A stretch of 64,000 nt of DNA from Marinobacter sp. (GTDB lineage Bacteria; Pseudomonadota; Gammaproteobacteria; Pseudomonadales; Oleiphilaceae). Positions 52,574 through 60,473 of this stretch are shown here, piece after piece. Below the pieces are notes generated by a model. It did not search any database. It had not been told where the DNA came from and saw only the letters and a list, made by a program, of their open reading frames with translations. The position numbers and the translations under genes were made by a program. Location: contig JAIUMV010000005.1 of assembly GCA_022565395.1 (NCBI GenBank), positions 1 to 64,000 of the forward strand. Reading direction: 5' to 3'. Position 1 is the first letter of the stretch. Each line of letters opens with the position of its first letter.

Positions 52574-54040
52574 ATGAAATTCCTGATCCGTTTGTCCCCT
52601 GAAGTGTCCATCAAGAGTCGGCAGGTGCGCCAGCAGCAAACCCGGCAGTTGCGACAGAATATCCGCAAGATTGTTGCCCGCATGGACTTCAACATCCTTG
52701 TGGAAAGTTTGTGGGATCGGATTGACGTCACCGTACCCCCGGATTCACCAGTGACCCGGGAACAGATGGTGGACACCTTGTCACGCATCTCCGGCATCAG
52801 CAATGTTCAGCTGATTGACGAGTATACCCTGGAGAGTCTGGCGCAGGTGACCCAGGTGGCCGTGGCCGCCTTCCAGCCCCTGGTGAAAGGGAAAACCTTT
52901 GCCGTGCGGACAAAACGTATAGGCACCCACAGCTTCACCTCCAAGGATGTGGAGCAGGCCGTGGGCGCCCAATTGATGGCCAGCGGTGAGCCCGCCGGGG
53001 TTGACCTCAAGGCACCAGAGTTGCAGCTGCGTATAGAAATCAAGGGTGACCTTTTCCTGATTGGCCGTGAGCGCTTTGAAGGCATGGGCGGCTATCCCAT
53101 GGGCAGCATTGAGTCTTCGGTATGCTTGTTGTCCGGGGGCTATGACTCTTCAGTGGCGGCGTACCTGACTATGCGGCGGGGTATCCGCACTCACTTCCTG
53201 TTTTTCAACCTCGGTGGCATGGCCCATGAAGCCGGTGTCAAACAGGTGGCCTGGTATCTGTGGGACCGCTACGCCTCCTCCCATCGGGTGAAGTTTATCT
53301 CCGTGCCCTTTGAGGGCGTGGTGACGGAGATTATGCGCTCCGTCAATAACAGGCACTGGGGTGTGGTGCTCAAGCGTATGATGCTTAAGGCAGCGTCTGA
53401 GATTGCCGAGTCCATCAATGCGCCAGCCTTGGTAAAGGGGGATGCCGTGGCCCAGGTGGCCAGCCAGACCCTCACCAACCTCAACGTGGTGGACCGTGCC
53501 TCTGACACGGTGGTTTTACGCCCCCTCATCGCCATGGACAAGGTGGACATCATCCGCCTCGCCACCGAGATAGGCACCGAGCCCTTCGCCCGAAATATGC
53601 CGGAGTACTGCGGTGTCATCTCCGACAAACCGGTTACCCGTGGCCGCCTTTACCGTATTGAACAGGACGAGGCCAACATGGACCCCGCCGCCCTCCAGGC
53701 CGCCCTGGACAACCGGGTAGAAACCCCCATCGATCAGATTATGGATACCGTGCAGACCGTCGGTGATGTGGAGCTGGTGGCAACCCCAACCGTGGGTGAT
53801 GTGATCATCGACATCCGCCATCCCAACGAACAGGAGCGGTCACCCCTGACCCTGACCAACAACCGCATCCTGCACATACCCTTCTACGAACTCGCCCAGC
53901 AACAAAGCCAGCTGGACGCCCGCCAACGCTACCTGCTCTACTGCGACCGCGGCACCATGAGCCGCCTGCACGCCGCCAACCTCAAGGCGGAAGGCCTTGA
54001 TAATGTGCTGGTGTACGCGCCGGAGTTGAATGTTCGTTAG
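52574..54040 (+). CDS. thiI: tRNA 4-thiouridine sulfurtransferase / thiamine biosynthesis protein ThiI
   Basis: A 488-residue enzyme (E. coli: 482) that adds sulfur to U8 of tRNA and supplies sulfur for thiamine thiazole synthesis. The N-terminal ferredoxin-like and THUMP domains cover about residues 1-165. The PP-loop is LSGGYDSSVA near 186. Cys346 in MPEYCGVIS and Cys457 in LLYCDRGTMSR are the conserved catalytic cysteines; the latter lies in the C-terminal rhodanese domain needed for sulfur transfer. The ATG at 52574 gives the standard MKFLIRLSPE start. It is divergent from ppnN. Confidence 0.96.
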   Translation: MKFLIRLSPEVSIKSRQVRQQQTRQLRQNIRKIVARMDFNILVESLWDRIDVTVPPDSPVTREQMVDTLSRISGISNVQLIDEYTLESLAQVTQVAVAAFQPLVKGKTFAVRTKRIGTHSFTSKDVEQAVGAQLMASGEPAGVDLKAPELQLRIEIKGDLFLIGRERFEGMGGYPMGSIESSVCLLSGGYDSSVAAYLTMRRGIRTHFLFFNLGGMAHEAGVKQVAWYLWDRYASSHRVKFISVPFEGVVTEIMRSVNNRHWGVVLKRMMLKAASEIAESINAPALVKGDAVAQVASQTLTNLNVVDRASDTVVLRPLIAMDKVDIIRLATEIGTEPFARNMPEYCGVISDKPVTRGRLYRIEQDEANMDPAALQAALDNRVETPIDQIMDTVQTVGDVELVATPTVGDVIIDIRHPNEQERSPLTLTNNRILHIPFYELAQQQSQLDARQRYLLYCDRGTMSRLHAANLKAEGLDNVLVYAPELNVR

Positions 54041-54091
54041 GGGCGGGGTGGTTAGGTATTGATCTTTGCCCACACCTAAATCAGGTGCTCC

Positions 54092-54316
54092 CTAGGCTGC
54101 AACTTCATTCATATAGCGAATGATGAGTGGCGTAAAAATTGCGAATCTGGCATTGAAGTCTTCTTGCGAAGTCGCTTGTTCAAGATTGCTCTTCTGCAGC
54201 ATCAGGGTGTAAGCCAATCGCTCGGATGGCTCCGCTACCTGCTCCTCAAAAAAGGATAGAGATAGCAGGGACAGGCAGCGCGGAGGGGTATGGTCGCCTT
54301 CTAGCTTAGCGGGCAA
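54092..54316 (-). CDS. hypothetical small protein in accessory patch
   Basis: A 74-residue frame with helical, protein-like composition (FFEEQVAEPSERLAYTLMLQ, DFNARFAIFTPLIIRYMNEV). No family recognised and no strong ribosome site. It lies between thiI and the toxin-antitoxin module, in a patch with lower GC and different codon use from the flanking core genes. It may be a remnant or a small cassette-borne gene read opposite to the next genes. Confidence 0.4.
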   Translation of the reverse strand: MPAKLEGDHTPPRCLSLLSLSFFEEQVAEPSERLAYTLMLQKSNLEQATSQEDFNARFAIFTPLIIRYMNEVAA

Positions 54317-54430
54317 CCGCTGGGCCGGGGAGAAGGCTCAATCAGTATCAAGGCCGGCCATGGTGACGTCTACTGCACTGCGGCTTCGCCTACATTTCGT
54401 AACTACGCGTACTGAGCGGCGTTAGCTGCG
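54311..54430. other. possible integron attC-like recombination site
   Basis: The 3' end reads GAGCGGCGTTAGCTG (54415-54429), similar to the right end of attC sites (core GTTRRRY, here GTTAGCT with one mismatch). A complementary left end is suggested by GGGCAACCGCT (54311-54321), whose CAAC and CGCT pair with the right side. The inner part contains TGCGGCTTCGCC (54379-54390). The length of about 115 bp fits attC. The match is approximate and was made by eye, with no integrase nearby. Confidence 0.3.
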
Positions 54431-54455
54431 ATTGTCGCACCCGCAAAGTGATACT

Positions 54456-54468
54456 ATAGTGGCACTAT
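54456..54468. promoter_or_regulatory. ATAGTG-G-CACTAT palindrome, candidate toxin-antitoxin operator
   Basis: A perfect 13-bp palindrome, 22 bases before the antitoxin ATG. Position and symmetry fit the autorepressor site common to Phd/ParE-type modules. Confidence 0.5.
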
Positions 54469-54490
54469 TAATTTGGATCAGGGTGAGCCC

Positions 54491-54748
54491 ATGAAAGTTG
54501 AGCTTGTTACGAACCTCAAGCGCCAGGCCACAAAGATTCTGGCAGACCTGCATTTGTCTAAAGAGCCGGTATTGATCACGGAGCATGGTAAGCCATCCGC
54601 ATACCTTGTCGATGTTCAGGATTACGAGTTTATGCAGCGCCGACTTGAGCTGCTTGAGGGGCTCTCACGGGGAGAGCGTGCTGTACTTGAGGGACGAACG
54701 TACAGCCAAAGTGAGGCCAGGGAGAAGATGGGTAAATGGCTGAAGTAA
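54491..54748 (+). CDS. antitoxin, Phd/YefM family
   Basis: An 85-residue type II antitoxin. The N-terminal Phd/YefM-type DNA-binding fold is visible: VELVTNLKRQATKILADLHL, the beta strands PVLITEHGKPSAYLVDVQDY, then the helix YEFMQRRLELLEGLSRGERA. The C-terminal part (EGRTYSQSEAREKMGKWLK) should wrap the toxin. I chose the ATG at 54491; a TTG at 54473 would add six residues. It overlaps the toxin start by 13 bases, and a palindromic operator candidate lies upstream, as expected for autoregulation. Confidence 0.9.
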   Translation: MKVELVTNLKRQATKILADLHLSKEPVLITEHGKPSAYLVDVQDYEFMQRRLELLEGLSRGERAVLEGRTYSQSEAREKMGKWLK

Positions 54749-55038
54749 TCTGGACGGAGCCCGCCCTGCAGGAACTAGATGCCATCGCAGAGTACATTGC
54801 TCTGGATAATCCTGCTGCCGCCAGTCATCTGGTCCAGGACGTTTTCGATAAGACGGAGCGTTTGGAAAGCTTTCCCCAATCTGGACGGGTTCCTCCGGAG
54901 CTCCCTAATTCGGTATACAGGGAGGTATTGGTTCTACCATGTCGCGTTTTTTATCGTGAGGATCAGAAGCGGGTTCTCGTCCTCTATGTCATGCGAGAGG
55001 AGCGCCAGCTTCGTGCGTACATGCTTGGGAACAGCTAA
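54736..55038 (+). CDS. toxin, RelE/ParE superfamily
   Basis: A 100-residue type II toxin. It has the ParE/RelE beginning (VIWTEPALQELDAIAEYIAL), the middle RLESFPQSGRVPPELPNSVY with the conserved Arg, and the C-terminal beta strands REVLVLPCRVFYREDQKRVL and LYVMREERQLRAYM. Family members act on ribosomes (mRNA cleavage) or on DNA gyrase; the DNAs cannot be told apart here. The 13-base overlap with the antitoxin gene shows coupled translation. It is likely a stability element of the accessory patch. Confidence 0.9.
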   Translation: MAEVIWTEPALQELDAIAEYIALDNPAAASHLVQDVFDKTERLESFPQSGRVPPELPNSVYREVLVLPCRVFYREDQKRVLVLYVMREERQLRAYMLGNS

Positions 55039-55167
55039 CCAGGCACACCTATAATAGACTATAGACTTTGGGACAGGCACGCCTAGGCTTCTCGTAGGCT
55101 TGAGCACGCCTAGACTTGTTCTCCGTTTGGCTGTGCACAGGCGATCTTTAAATTTGGTGTTTTTTTG

Positions 55168-55587
55168 ATGGATACTGATACCCGGCACATCGTGGTCTTT
55201 GATGGTGTTTGTAACTTCTGCAATGGCGCGGTGAACTTCATTATCAAGCGAGACCCAGACGGCATCTTTGCATTCACGCCGATGCAAAGTGAGCTGGCGC
55301 AGGCGCTAACTGAGCGATTTAACGTCCCGAATGTTGGTGTAGACACCTTTTTGCTCATAAAAAACGGTCGGTGCTATGTGTTTTCCGGTGCAGCACTGGA
55401 GATAGCGAAGGATCTGACTGGGTTATGGTTCCTGTTCAATGTGTTCAAGATCGTGCCCCGGCCGATCAGAGACGCCGCTTACAAACTGTTTGCTCGTAAT
55501 CGGTATAAGCTTTTTGGCCGGGCTGATACTTGTATGGTGCCCTCAGCCGAGGTGAGGGCACGGTTTGTAGGTATCCCGCGGACTTAA
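55168..55587 (+). CDS. DCC-family (DUF393) thiol-disulfide oxidoreductase-like protein
   Basis: A 139-residue protein of the DCC family, named for its conserved Asp-x-x-Cys-x-x-Cys motif; here FDGVCNFCN at residues 11-19. The fold is thioredoxin-like, and later residues (VDTFLLIKNGRCYVFSGAALEI, FKIVPRPIRDAAYKLFARNR) are typical. Family members are predicted redox proteins, but activity is unproven. The ATG at 55168 is used (a TTG lies just before). It is convergent with the amidohydrolase gene and is at the edge of the accessory patch. Confidence 0.9.
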   Translation: MDTDTRHIVVFDGVCNFCNGAVNFIIKRDPDGIFAFTPMQSELAQALTERFNVPNVGVDTFLLIKNGRCYVFSGAALEIAKDLTGLWFLFNVFKIVPRPIRDAAYKLFARNRYKLFGRADTCMVPSAEVRARFVGIPRT

Positions 55588-55595
55588 CATCAACC

Positions 55596-56612
55596 TCACC
55601 CCAGCCCGGTCACAAACTGCCGCACATTCTCCTCCAGTGCCTCCAGGTCATAGCCACCTTCCTGTACCACCAATACCGGTAGCCCCAGGCTGGCGACGGC
55701 GCGGCCGAGGCGGTTGAAGCCTTCTGAGCTGACGGATACCTTGGCCTGAGGGTCGTTGTGGTAGATATCAAAGCCCAGAGACAGCACCACCACATCGGGC
55801 TGGTAGAGACGTATGGCCGCCAGTGCTTCCGCCAGGCGGGCAAAGAAGTCTACTTCGGAAGAGCCGTGGGGCATGGGCAGGTTGATGTTGTAGCCGTAGC
55901 CCTCACCCTCACCACGCTCATCCTCATAGCCGCTGACCACCGGGTAGAAGTTGGTGGGGTCGCCGTGGATGGATACATAGAGCACATCCCGCCGCTGGTA
56001 GAAGATTTCCTGTATGCCCTGGCCATGATGCATGTCTGTATCGAGAATCACGACCCGCTCATGCCCTCGCTGGCGCAGGTGCTGTGCGGCAATGGCGGCG
56101 TTATTGAGGTAGCAGAAACCGCCGGCGGCATCTCGGCGGGCATGGTGGCCGGGGGGGCGGCACAGGGCGTAGGCGGTGCGTTCCCCCGCCAGCAGGGTAT
56201 CTGCCGCCCCCAGGGCTGCCTGGGCAGACCAGTAGGCGGCGGTCCAGGTGTGCTCGCCCACCGGGCAGCTGCCGTCCGCCAGGTAACAGGCGGCCTCCGC
56301 CAGGATGCCTCGCATGGCGTTGGGGCTGCGAACAAAAATGTTGGACATGACTTCATCGCCCCAGTCTTCCGGAATCGCCTTCCAGCGCCGGTGTGCAGAT
56401 TCCAGAAACCGCAGATAGCCCAGGTCGTGAACGGCGCTGATGGGGCCTGCGCCCTGATCCGCAGGTTGCAGTACCGGGATGTCCAGGGCCCGCAGAGCGC
56501 CCAGCATGCGTTCGGTCCGTTCAGGTATTTCCTGAGGCTGGCGCATTTGCCCGCGGGTGAAATAGGTTTTAGGGGCGTGCTGGTTCTGGGCGTCATGGAA
56601 AAATGCTTTCAC
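55596..56612 (-). CDS. acetylpolyamine amidohydrolase-like deacetylase (histone deacetylase family)
   Basis: A 338-residue zinc hydrolase of the arginase/deacetylase fold. Catalytic and metal motifs are visible: RPPGHHARRDAAGGFCYLNN, the zinc ligands in LDTDMHHGQG and GFDIYHNDP, and GGYDLEAL near the C-terminus. The N-terminal insertion (KTYFTRGQMRQPQEIPERTE) is characteristic of bacterial acetylpolyamine amidohydrolases rather than histone deacetylases. The predicted reaction releases acetate from acetylputrescine or a related acetylated amine. It is divergent from a succinate-semialdehyde dehydrogenase, which fits a polyamine-to-GABA-to-succinate route. Confidence 0.9.
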   Translation of the reverse strand: MKAFFHDAQNQHAPKTYFTRGQMRQPQEIPERTERMLGALRALDIPVLQPADQGAGPISAVHDLGYLRFLESAHRRWKAIPEDWGDEVMSNIFVRSPNAMRGILAEAACYLADGSCPVGEHTWTAAYWSAQAALGAADTLLAGERTAYALCRPPGHHARRDAAGGFCYLNNAAIAAQHLRQRGHERVVILDTDMHHGQGIQEIFYQRRDVLYVSIHGDPTNFYPVVSGYEDERGEGEGYGYNINLPMPHGSSEVDFFARLAEALAAIRLYQPDVVVLSLGFDIYHNDPQAKVSVSSEGFNRLGRAVASLGLPVLVVQEGGYDLEALEENVRQFVTGLG

Positions 56613-56773
56613 GGGCCGACCTCCGGATGGGGATGGATATAAGCGCTTCTTTCAGGGTAGAGGTCTGGCCCCCCCGGGTCAAAAAATGGCCGGTTTCCTT
56701 TACAGCCGGATATTGAGTGGCCAGTATGGTGAAGGTAACGAATGACCATGTACCTGACCCTTGAGGTGTGCCC

Positions 56774-58225
56774 ATGATCGAATCTCCCCTCCTGAAACAG
56801 CTTGATGGCTACATCGGTGGCCAGTGGGCGGAATCGGCGGGAACAGAACGATTTGCCGTCTACAACCCTGCTACCGGTGATGTTCTGGCGGAGTTGCCCA
56901 TGATGCAGGCCGCTGCTGTGGAGGCGGCTATCGCGGCTGGCCAACGGGCTCTGAAACTGGCCGAGCCTTATCCGCTGGAGGTGCGGCGGCGCTGGCTGGA
57001 GCAGATCCGCGATGCCTTGCTGGCCCACAAGGCAGAAGTCGGTCGCATCCTTTGCCTGGAGCACGGCAAGCCTTTGCCAGAGGCGCAGGGGGAGGTGGAA
57101 TATGCGGCAGGTTTCTTTGGTTACTGCGCACAACAGCTTGATGCCTTGAACTCTCATGACCTTGAGGGCCGGCCACGCAATTGCAGCTGGACAGTGCACT
57201 ACCGGCCCGTGGGCGTGGTGGGGCTGATCACCCCCTGGAACTTCCCCATCGGCATGATTGCCAAAAAACTCTCTGCCGCCTTGGCGGCAGGCTGCCCTTC
57301 GGTCATCAAACCCGCCAGTGAAACTCCGCTGACCATGGTGGCGCTGTTCAGCCTTCTGCATGAACACACGGAGGTGCCGCCGGGCATGGTGAACCTGGTG
57401 GTGGGCAAGCCCAGCATGATTGGCGACATCCTATGTGAACACCCGGCGGTGCCCATGCTCAGCTTTACCGGGTCAACCGAGGTGGGGCGCCTGCTTATGG
57501 TCAACTGTGCGCCGCAGGTGAAAAAGCTGGCACTTGAGCTGGGAGGCAATGCGCCCTTTATCGTGTTTGAAGACGCTGATCTGGACGCGGCCGTGGATAA
57601 CCTCATGGCCAACAAATTTCGCGGGGGCGGCCAGACCTGTGTGTGTGCCAACCGTATTTTTGTCCATCGCAGTGTCGCTGCGGCCTTTGCTGAGAAACTG
57701 GTGGCCAGGGTCAGGGCGCTGCGGGTAGGGGATGGTATGGCGAGCGGTGTGGATATTGGCCCGCTGATCAATCAGGCGGGTTTTGACAAGGTCCGTCGTC
57801 ATGTCGCGGATGCTCTGGCGAAGGGGGCGGCGCTACTGGCGGGCAAGCACCCGGATGACCTGGGGGAGGGGCATTTGTTCTATCCGCCGACGGTGGTCAG
57901 TGGCGTGACCCGCGACATGGCCTGCGCTCGGGAGGAGACCTTTGGTCCACTGGTGCCTATTGCCCTGTTTGACAGTGAGGACGAGGTCATCGCCGCAGGT
58001 AATGACACCGAGTTTGGCCTGGCGGCTTATGTCTTTACCGGTGATGAGGCGCGCGCGGCTCGGGTGATCGGTGCCCTGCGGTTTGGTCATGTGGGCTGGA
58101 ATACCGGCACCGGTCCTACGCCGGAAGCCCCTTTCGGTGGCATGAAGGCTTCGGGGGTCGGTCGGGAAGGGGGCCTGGAGGGCTTGTTCGAGTTTGTAGA
58201 GGCGCAGACGGTGCCACGGGGCTGA
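56774..58225 (+). CDS. succinate-semialdehyde dehydrogenase-like aldehyde dehydrogenase
   Basis: A 483-residue aldehyde dehydrogenase similar in layout to E. coli GabD. Motifs are TPWNFPIGMIAKKLSAALAA, the NAD(P)-binding SFTGSTEVG, ELGGNAPFIVF with the general-base Glu, and the catalytic Cys in GGGQTCVCANRIF near residue 285. The end PFGGMKASGVGREGG is standard. It should oxidise succinate semialdehyde, or a close aldehyde, to the acid. GAGG 7 bases upstream favours the ATG at 56774 over the GTG at 56768. It is divergent from the acetylpolyamine amidohydrolase by 161 bp, so shared regulation is likely. Confidence 0.9.
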   Translation: MIESPLLKQLDGYIGGQWAESAGTERFAVYNPATGDVLAELPMMQAAAVEAAIAAGQRALKLAEPYPLEVRRRWLEQIRDALLAHKAEVGRILCLEHGKPLPEAQGEVEYAAGFFGYCAQQLDALNSHDLEGRPRNCSWTVHYRPVGVVGLITPWNFPIGMIAKKLSAALAAGCPSVIKPASETPLTMVALFSLLHEHTEVPPGMVNLVVGKPSMIGDILCEHPAVPMLSFTGSTEVGRLLMVNCAPQVKKLALELGGNAPFIVFEDADLDAAVDNLMANKFRGGGQTCVCANRIFVHRSVAAAFAEKLVARVRALRVGDGMASGVDIGPLINQAGFDKVRRHVADALAKGAALLAGKHPDDLGEGHLFYPPTVVSGVTRDMACAREETFGPLVPIALFDSEDEVIAAGNDTEFGLAAYVFTGDEARAARVIGALRFGHVGWNTGTGPTPEAPFGGMKASGVGREGGLEGLFEFVEAQTVPRG

Positions 58226-58244
58226 AGCCCGGAGCCATAAAAAA

Positions 58245-58262
58245 GGGCCGCATCAGCGGCCC
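58245..58262 (-). terminator. Rho-independent terminator overlapping the binding-protein stop
   Basis: GGGCCGC (58245-58251), loop ATCA, GCGGCCC (58256-58262). On the minus strand the stem is followed by CTTTTTTATGG, a good U-run. The loop contains the stop codon of the binding-protein gene (58253-58255). Confidence 0.88.
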
Positions 58263-58702
58263 CAGTCTTCTTCCTTCCAGCGGTCGTCTGCCAGTCGCAG
58301 GAGGACTTTCACCGAGCCGTCCACCTGGCTCTCGTCCAGGTAGCCGATGCTCCCCAGCGTGGAGGATACGGCGGTCTTCATGGCTTCCGGCGTACCCACC
58401 CGTTGTGGCGGGTTGCCTTTGCCGGTGAAGATCTGCTCCGCCCAGAAGGTACGCAGCTGGGCGCTGGTACGCTCCGTCACTTCACGGTGGAAGGTGCGGC
58501 GGATCAGGTTATGCTCCGGCAATTCAAAGGGCATGGCACGCACGCCGTCCGGCAGGATCATGTTGCGGTTCAGGTAGATGTCCCGCACCTGTTTGACGGT
58601 GATGGTATCCGGGCCACTGGGGTGGCCGATAATAACCACGCCCGCCTGGGCGGTGGACAGGCTGCAAAGCAGAACAATCAGGGATGCCAGGTACTTCATC
58701 AT
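58253..58702 (-). CDS. small periplasmic phosphate-binding-like protein, copy A
   Basis: A 149-residue exported protein with a signal peptide (MMKYLASLIVLLCSLSTAQA). The mature part is a short version of the phosphate ABC-transporter substrate-binding fold (PBP-like): VIIGHPSGPDTITVKQVRDI, YLNRNMILPDGVRAMPFELP, FHREVTERTSAQLRTFWAEQ, IFTGKGNPPQ, GSIGYLDESQV and a terminal VKVLLRL. Only one lobe seems present, so it is not a normal transporter-binding protein. It is a close paralogue of copy B at 60050-60463 and lies 15 bases downstream of beta-barrel copy A. The ligand is unknown; an anion such as phosphate is suggested only by family. Confidence 0.82.
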   Translation of the reverse strand: MMKYLASLIVLLCSLSTAQAGVVIIGHPSGPDTITVKQVRDIYLNRNMILPDGVRAMPFELPEHNLIRRTFHREVTERTSAQLRTFWAEQIFTGKGNPPQRVGTPEAMKTAVSSTLGSIGYLDESQVDGSVKVLLRLADDRWKEEDWGR

Positions 58703-58716
58703 ATCTCCCTCTTTCC

Positions 58717-59907
58717 TTAGAGTGCAGCGTCAAGGCGAATGGTGAACACGTCGGTGTCACGGATACGCTGGGTGGCAATCTCCCGGGCATCTAGTGCGAA
58801 GCCGGGCTTTTCAAAGAACTTGTCCGCGTAGGTCCAGTCAGCTTTCAGTGCGACACCGGCATTGATATCCCAGCGCAAGCCCAGGCTGTACTCGTTGCGG
58901 CGAGTACTCAGGGCATTCAGCTGTGGGTCGTTGCGACGGATTGCATCACGTTTGCTTTCGGTCCAGCCAAAACCCATGTAGGGGGTGACATCCCACAGCC
59001 GGTAGCCCAGCATCAGGTACGCAGAGTCCGTATTGGGGTAAAGGCTGTCTACCTCAATGCGAGCATATTCAGAGGCCATCTGGAAGCGACCATTATCGTA
59101 CTTCACGCCAGCACCGTAGAACCATGTACGGTCATCATCGGCGATCATGCGCGTTGCACCAGGATTAAGTAAGTCCGGGCTCTCGATGGTCGTTTCAGTC
59201 GTGGCGACCACGGTCCGCAGGGTCCAGCGATAGTTGGTCCACTCGGTGGTCAGGCCCGCGATGTTGCGGAACTCAACTTCAGCGGCGTTATTGCCAACCT
59301 CACGGTTTTCATCACTGATGCCGCTGAAAAAGCGGTTGGTCAGGGCGGAGTTGCGGAAGTGCAGGGTGTGGGCCAGCTCGCCGCCGGTGTAGCCGGTAAC
59401 CGGTACGGCGCCATACAACGCTTCGGGTGGGCGTATCCAGGTCTGGGTGTAGCCGATGTTCTGGGTCTCGGAGTAGAGGAACAGGGGCAGCTGCATACGG
59501 CCAACACGCACAAAGAAGTTGTTGGCGGCATGGTAGCTCAGGTAGCCCCATTCCAGTCGGGTGTCCCAGTTATCGGCACCCCGTGAAACCACCTGAATTA
59601 TACCCTTGGTGCGTTCCGTCAGGGCGAAGGTGGCTTGCAGGCCCGCAAGGCTTTCTGCCCGCAGGCTGGCATCATCGGTGGCCCCGGCATAACCCGCGTC
59701 AGTGCTGGCTTTGAGGTAACCGGTGCTGAAAAAGCCGTTCAGTTGGGGCAGTTCAACCCGCGCTTCTGTCAGCTGTTGCTGCAGGGAGGCGACGCGTTGT
59801 TCCAACTGGTTAAAGCGGCTGTCAATTTCGGATTCGGCCTGGGCAGCGCTGGCAAAACTCAGGGCGCAGGCAGTCAGGACAGTACAACGAAGGGAATACG
59901 ACTTCAC
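58717..59907 (-). CDS. outer-membrane beta-barrel porin-like protein, copy A
   Basis: A 396-residue predicted outer membrane protein. The signal peptide is at residues 1-24 (cleavage near SAAQAESE), followed by a short coiled coil (IDSRFNQLEQRVASLQQQLT) and then about 330 residues of alternating beta strands ending in a C-terminal aromatic/hydrophobic strand (TDVFTIRLDAAL). The coiled coil plus barrel resembles porins such as DcaP-like proteins. I chose the GTG at 59907 because GGAG lies 8 bases upstream; the TTG at 59928 is less likely. It shares its strand pattern and several motifs (RPPEALYG, RRNEYSLGLRWDI) with copy B. Confidence 0.85.
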   Translation of the reverse strand: MKSYSLRCTVLTACALSFASAAQAESEIDSRFNQLEQRVASLQQQLTEARVELPQLNGFFSTGYLKASTDAGYAGATDDASLRAESLAGLQATFALTERTKGIIQVVSRGADNWDTRLEWGYLSYHAANNFFVRVGRMQLPLFLYSETQNIGYTQTWIRPPEALYGAVPVTGYTGGELAHTLHFRNSALTNRFFSGISDENREVGNNAAEVEFRNIAGLTTEWTNYRWTLRTVVATTETTIESPDLLNPGATRMIADDDRTWFYGAGVKYDNGRFQMASEYARIEVDSLYPNTDSAYLMLGYRLWDVTPYMGFGWTESKRDAIRRNDPQLNALSTRRNEYSLGLRWDINAGVALKADWTYADKFFEKPGFALDAREIATQRIRDTDVFTIRLDAAL

Positions 59908-60019
59908 TACGGTATCTCCATTCACCAAGGGGGGGATTAAAACGTCCGTGGTCAGGGATTATACAAATCGTGAAGGGTATTAAAAGAGGCAGGGCAAAAG
60001 AATGTGACGCGGTGTTCAG

Positions 60020-60059
60020 GCCGGGCGTCCTTGCCCGGCACGCAGACCGTTACGGTCTG
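60020..60059. terminator. two tandem hairpins after binding-protein copy B
   Basis: GCCGGGC/GCCCGGC (60020-60026, 60033-60039) and CAGACCG/CGGTCTG (60043-60049, 60053-60059) form adjacent 7-bp stems. The second stem's loop TTA (60050-60052) is the stop codon of copy B. No U-run follows, so they may slow or terminate transcription, or stabilise the mRNA, between the two gene pairs. Confidence 0.45.
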
Positions 60060-60463
60060 AGCAGTACTTTGACGGAATCGTCTACCGCGCCAGCACTGAT
60101 GTAGCCGATGCCGCCCGGGGTGGAGGCCACGGCCGCACGCACCGCTGCGTCAGCGCCCAGTTCCTGAGGCGGCTGGCCACGACCGGTAAATACCTGCTGG
60201 GACCAGAACGCCTTGAGCTGGGCATCGTTACGGCCGGTCACCTTTTGGTGAAAGCTCTGGCGGGTCGCATTACCCTCGGGCAGCTCGTAGGGCGCGGCTC
60301 GCTGGCCACCCGGCAGTTGCTGGCTGCGGTTCAGGTAGATATCACGCACTTCGTTCAGGGAAATGCTGTCAGGGCCGCCGGGGTGGCCAATCACCACCAC
60401 GTCGGCCATGGCCAGGGGTGCCAGCAACAGGCTGGCGAAGAATAGACTGATAAGCTTTTTCAT
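60050..60463 (-). CDS. small periplasmic phosphate-binding-like protein, copy B
   Basis: A 137-residue exported protein. The signal peptide (MKKLISLFFASLLLAPLAMA) is followed by the same short PBP-like sequence pattern as copy A: VVIGHPGGPDSISLNEVRDI, YLNRSQQLPGGQRAAPYELP, FHQKVTGRNDAQLKAFWSQQ, VFTGRGQPPQ, GGIGYISAGAVDDSVKVLLR. The true start is the ATG at 60463 (ribosome site GAGGAGG); the longer frame to 60556 has no signal peptide. It lies 10 bases downstream of beta-barrel copy B. The tandem pairing suggests binding protein and barrel work together. Confidence 0.85.
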   Translation of the reverse strand: MKKLISLFFASLLLAPLAMADVVVIGHPGGPDSISLNEVRDIYLNRSQQLPGGQRAAPYELPEGNATRQSFHQKVTGRNDAQLKAFWSQQVFTGRGQPPQELGADAAVRAAVASTPGGIGYISAGAVDDSVKVLLRP

Positions 60464-60473
60464 GCCTGCCTCC

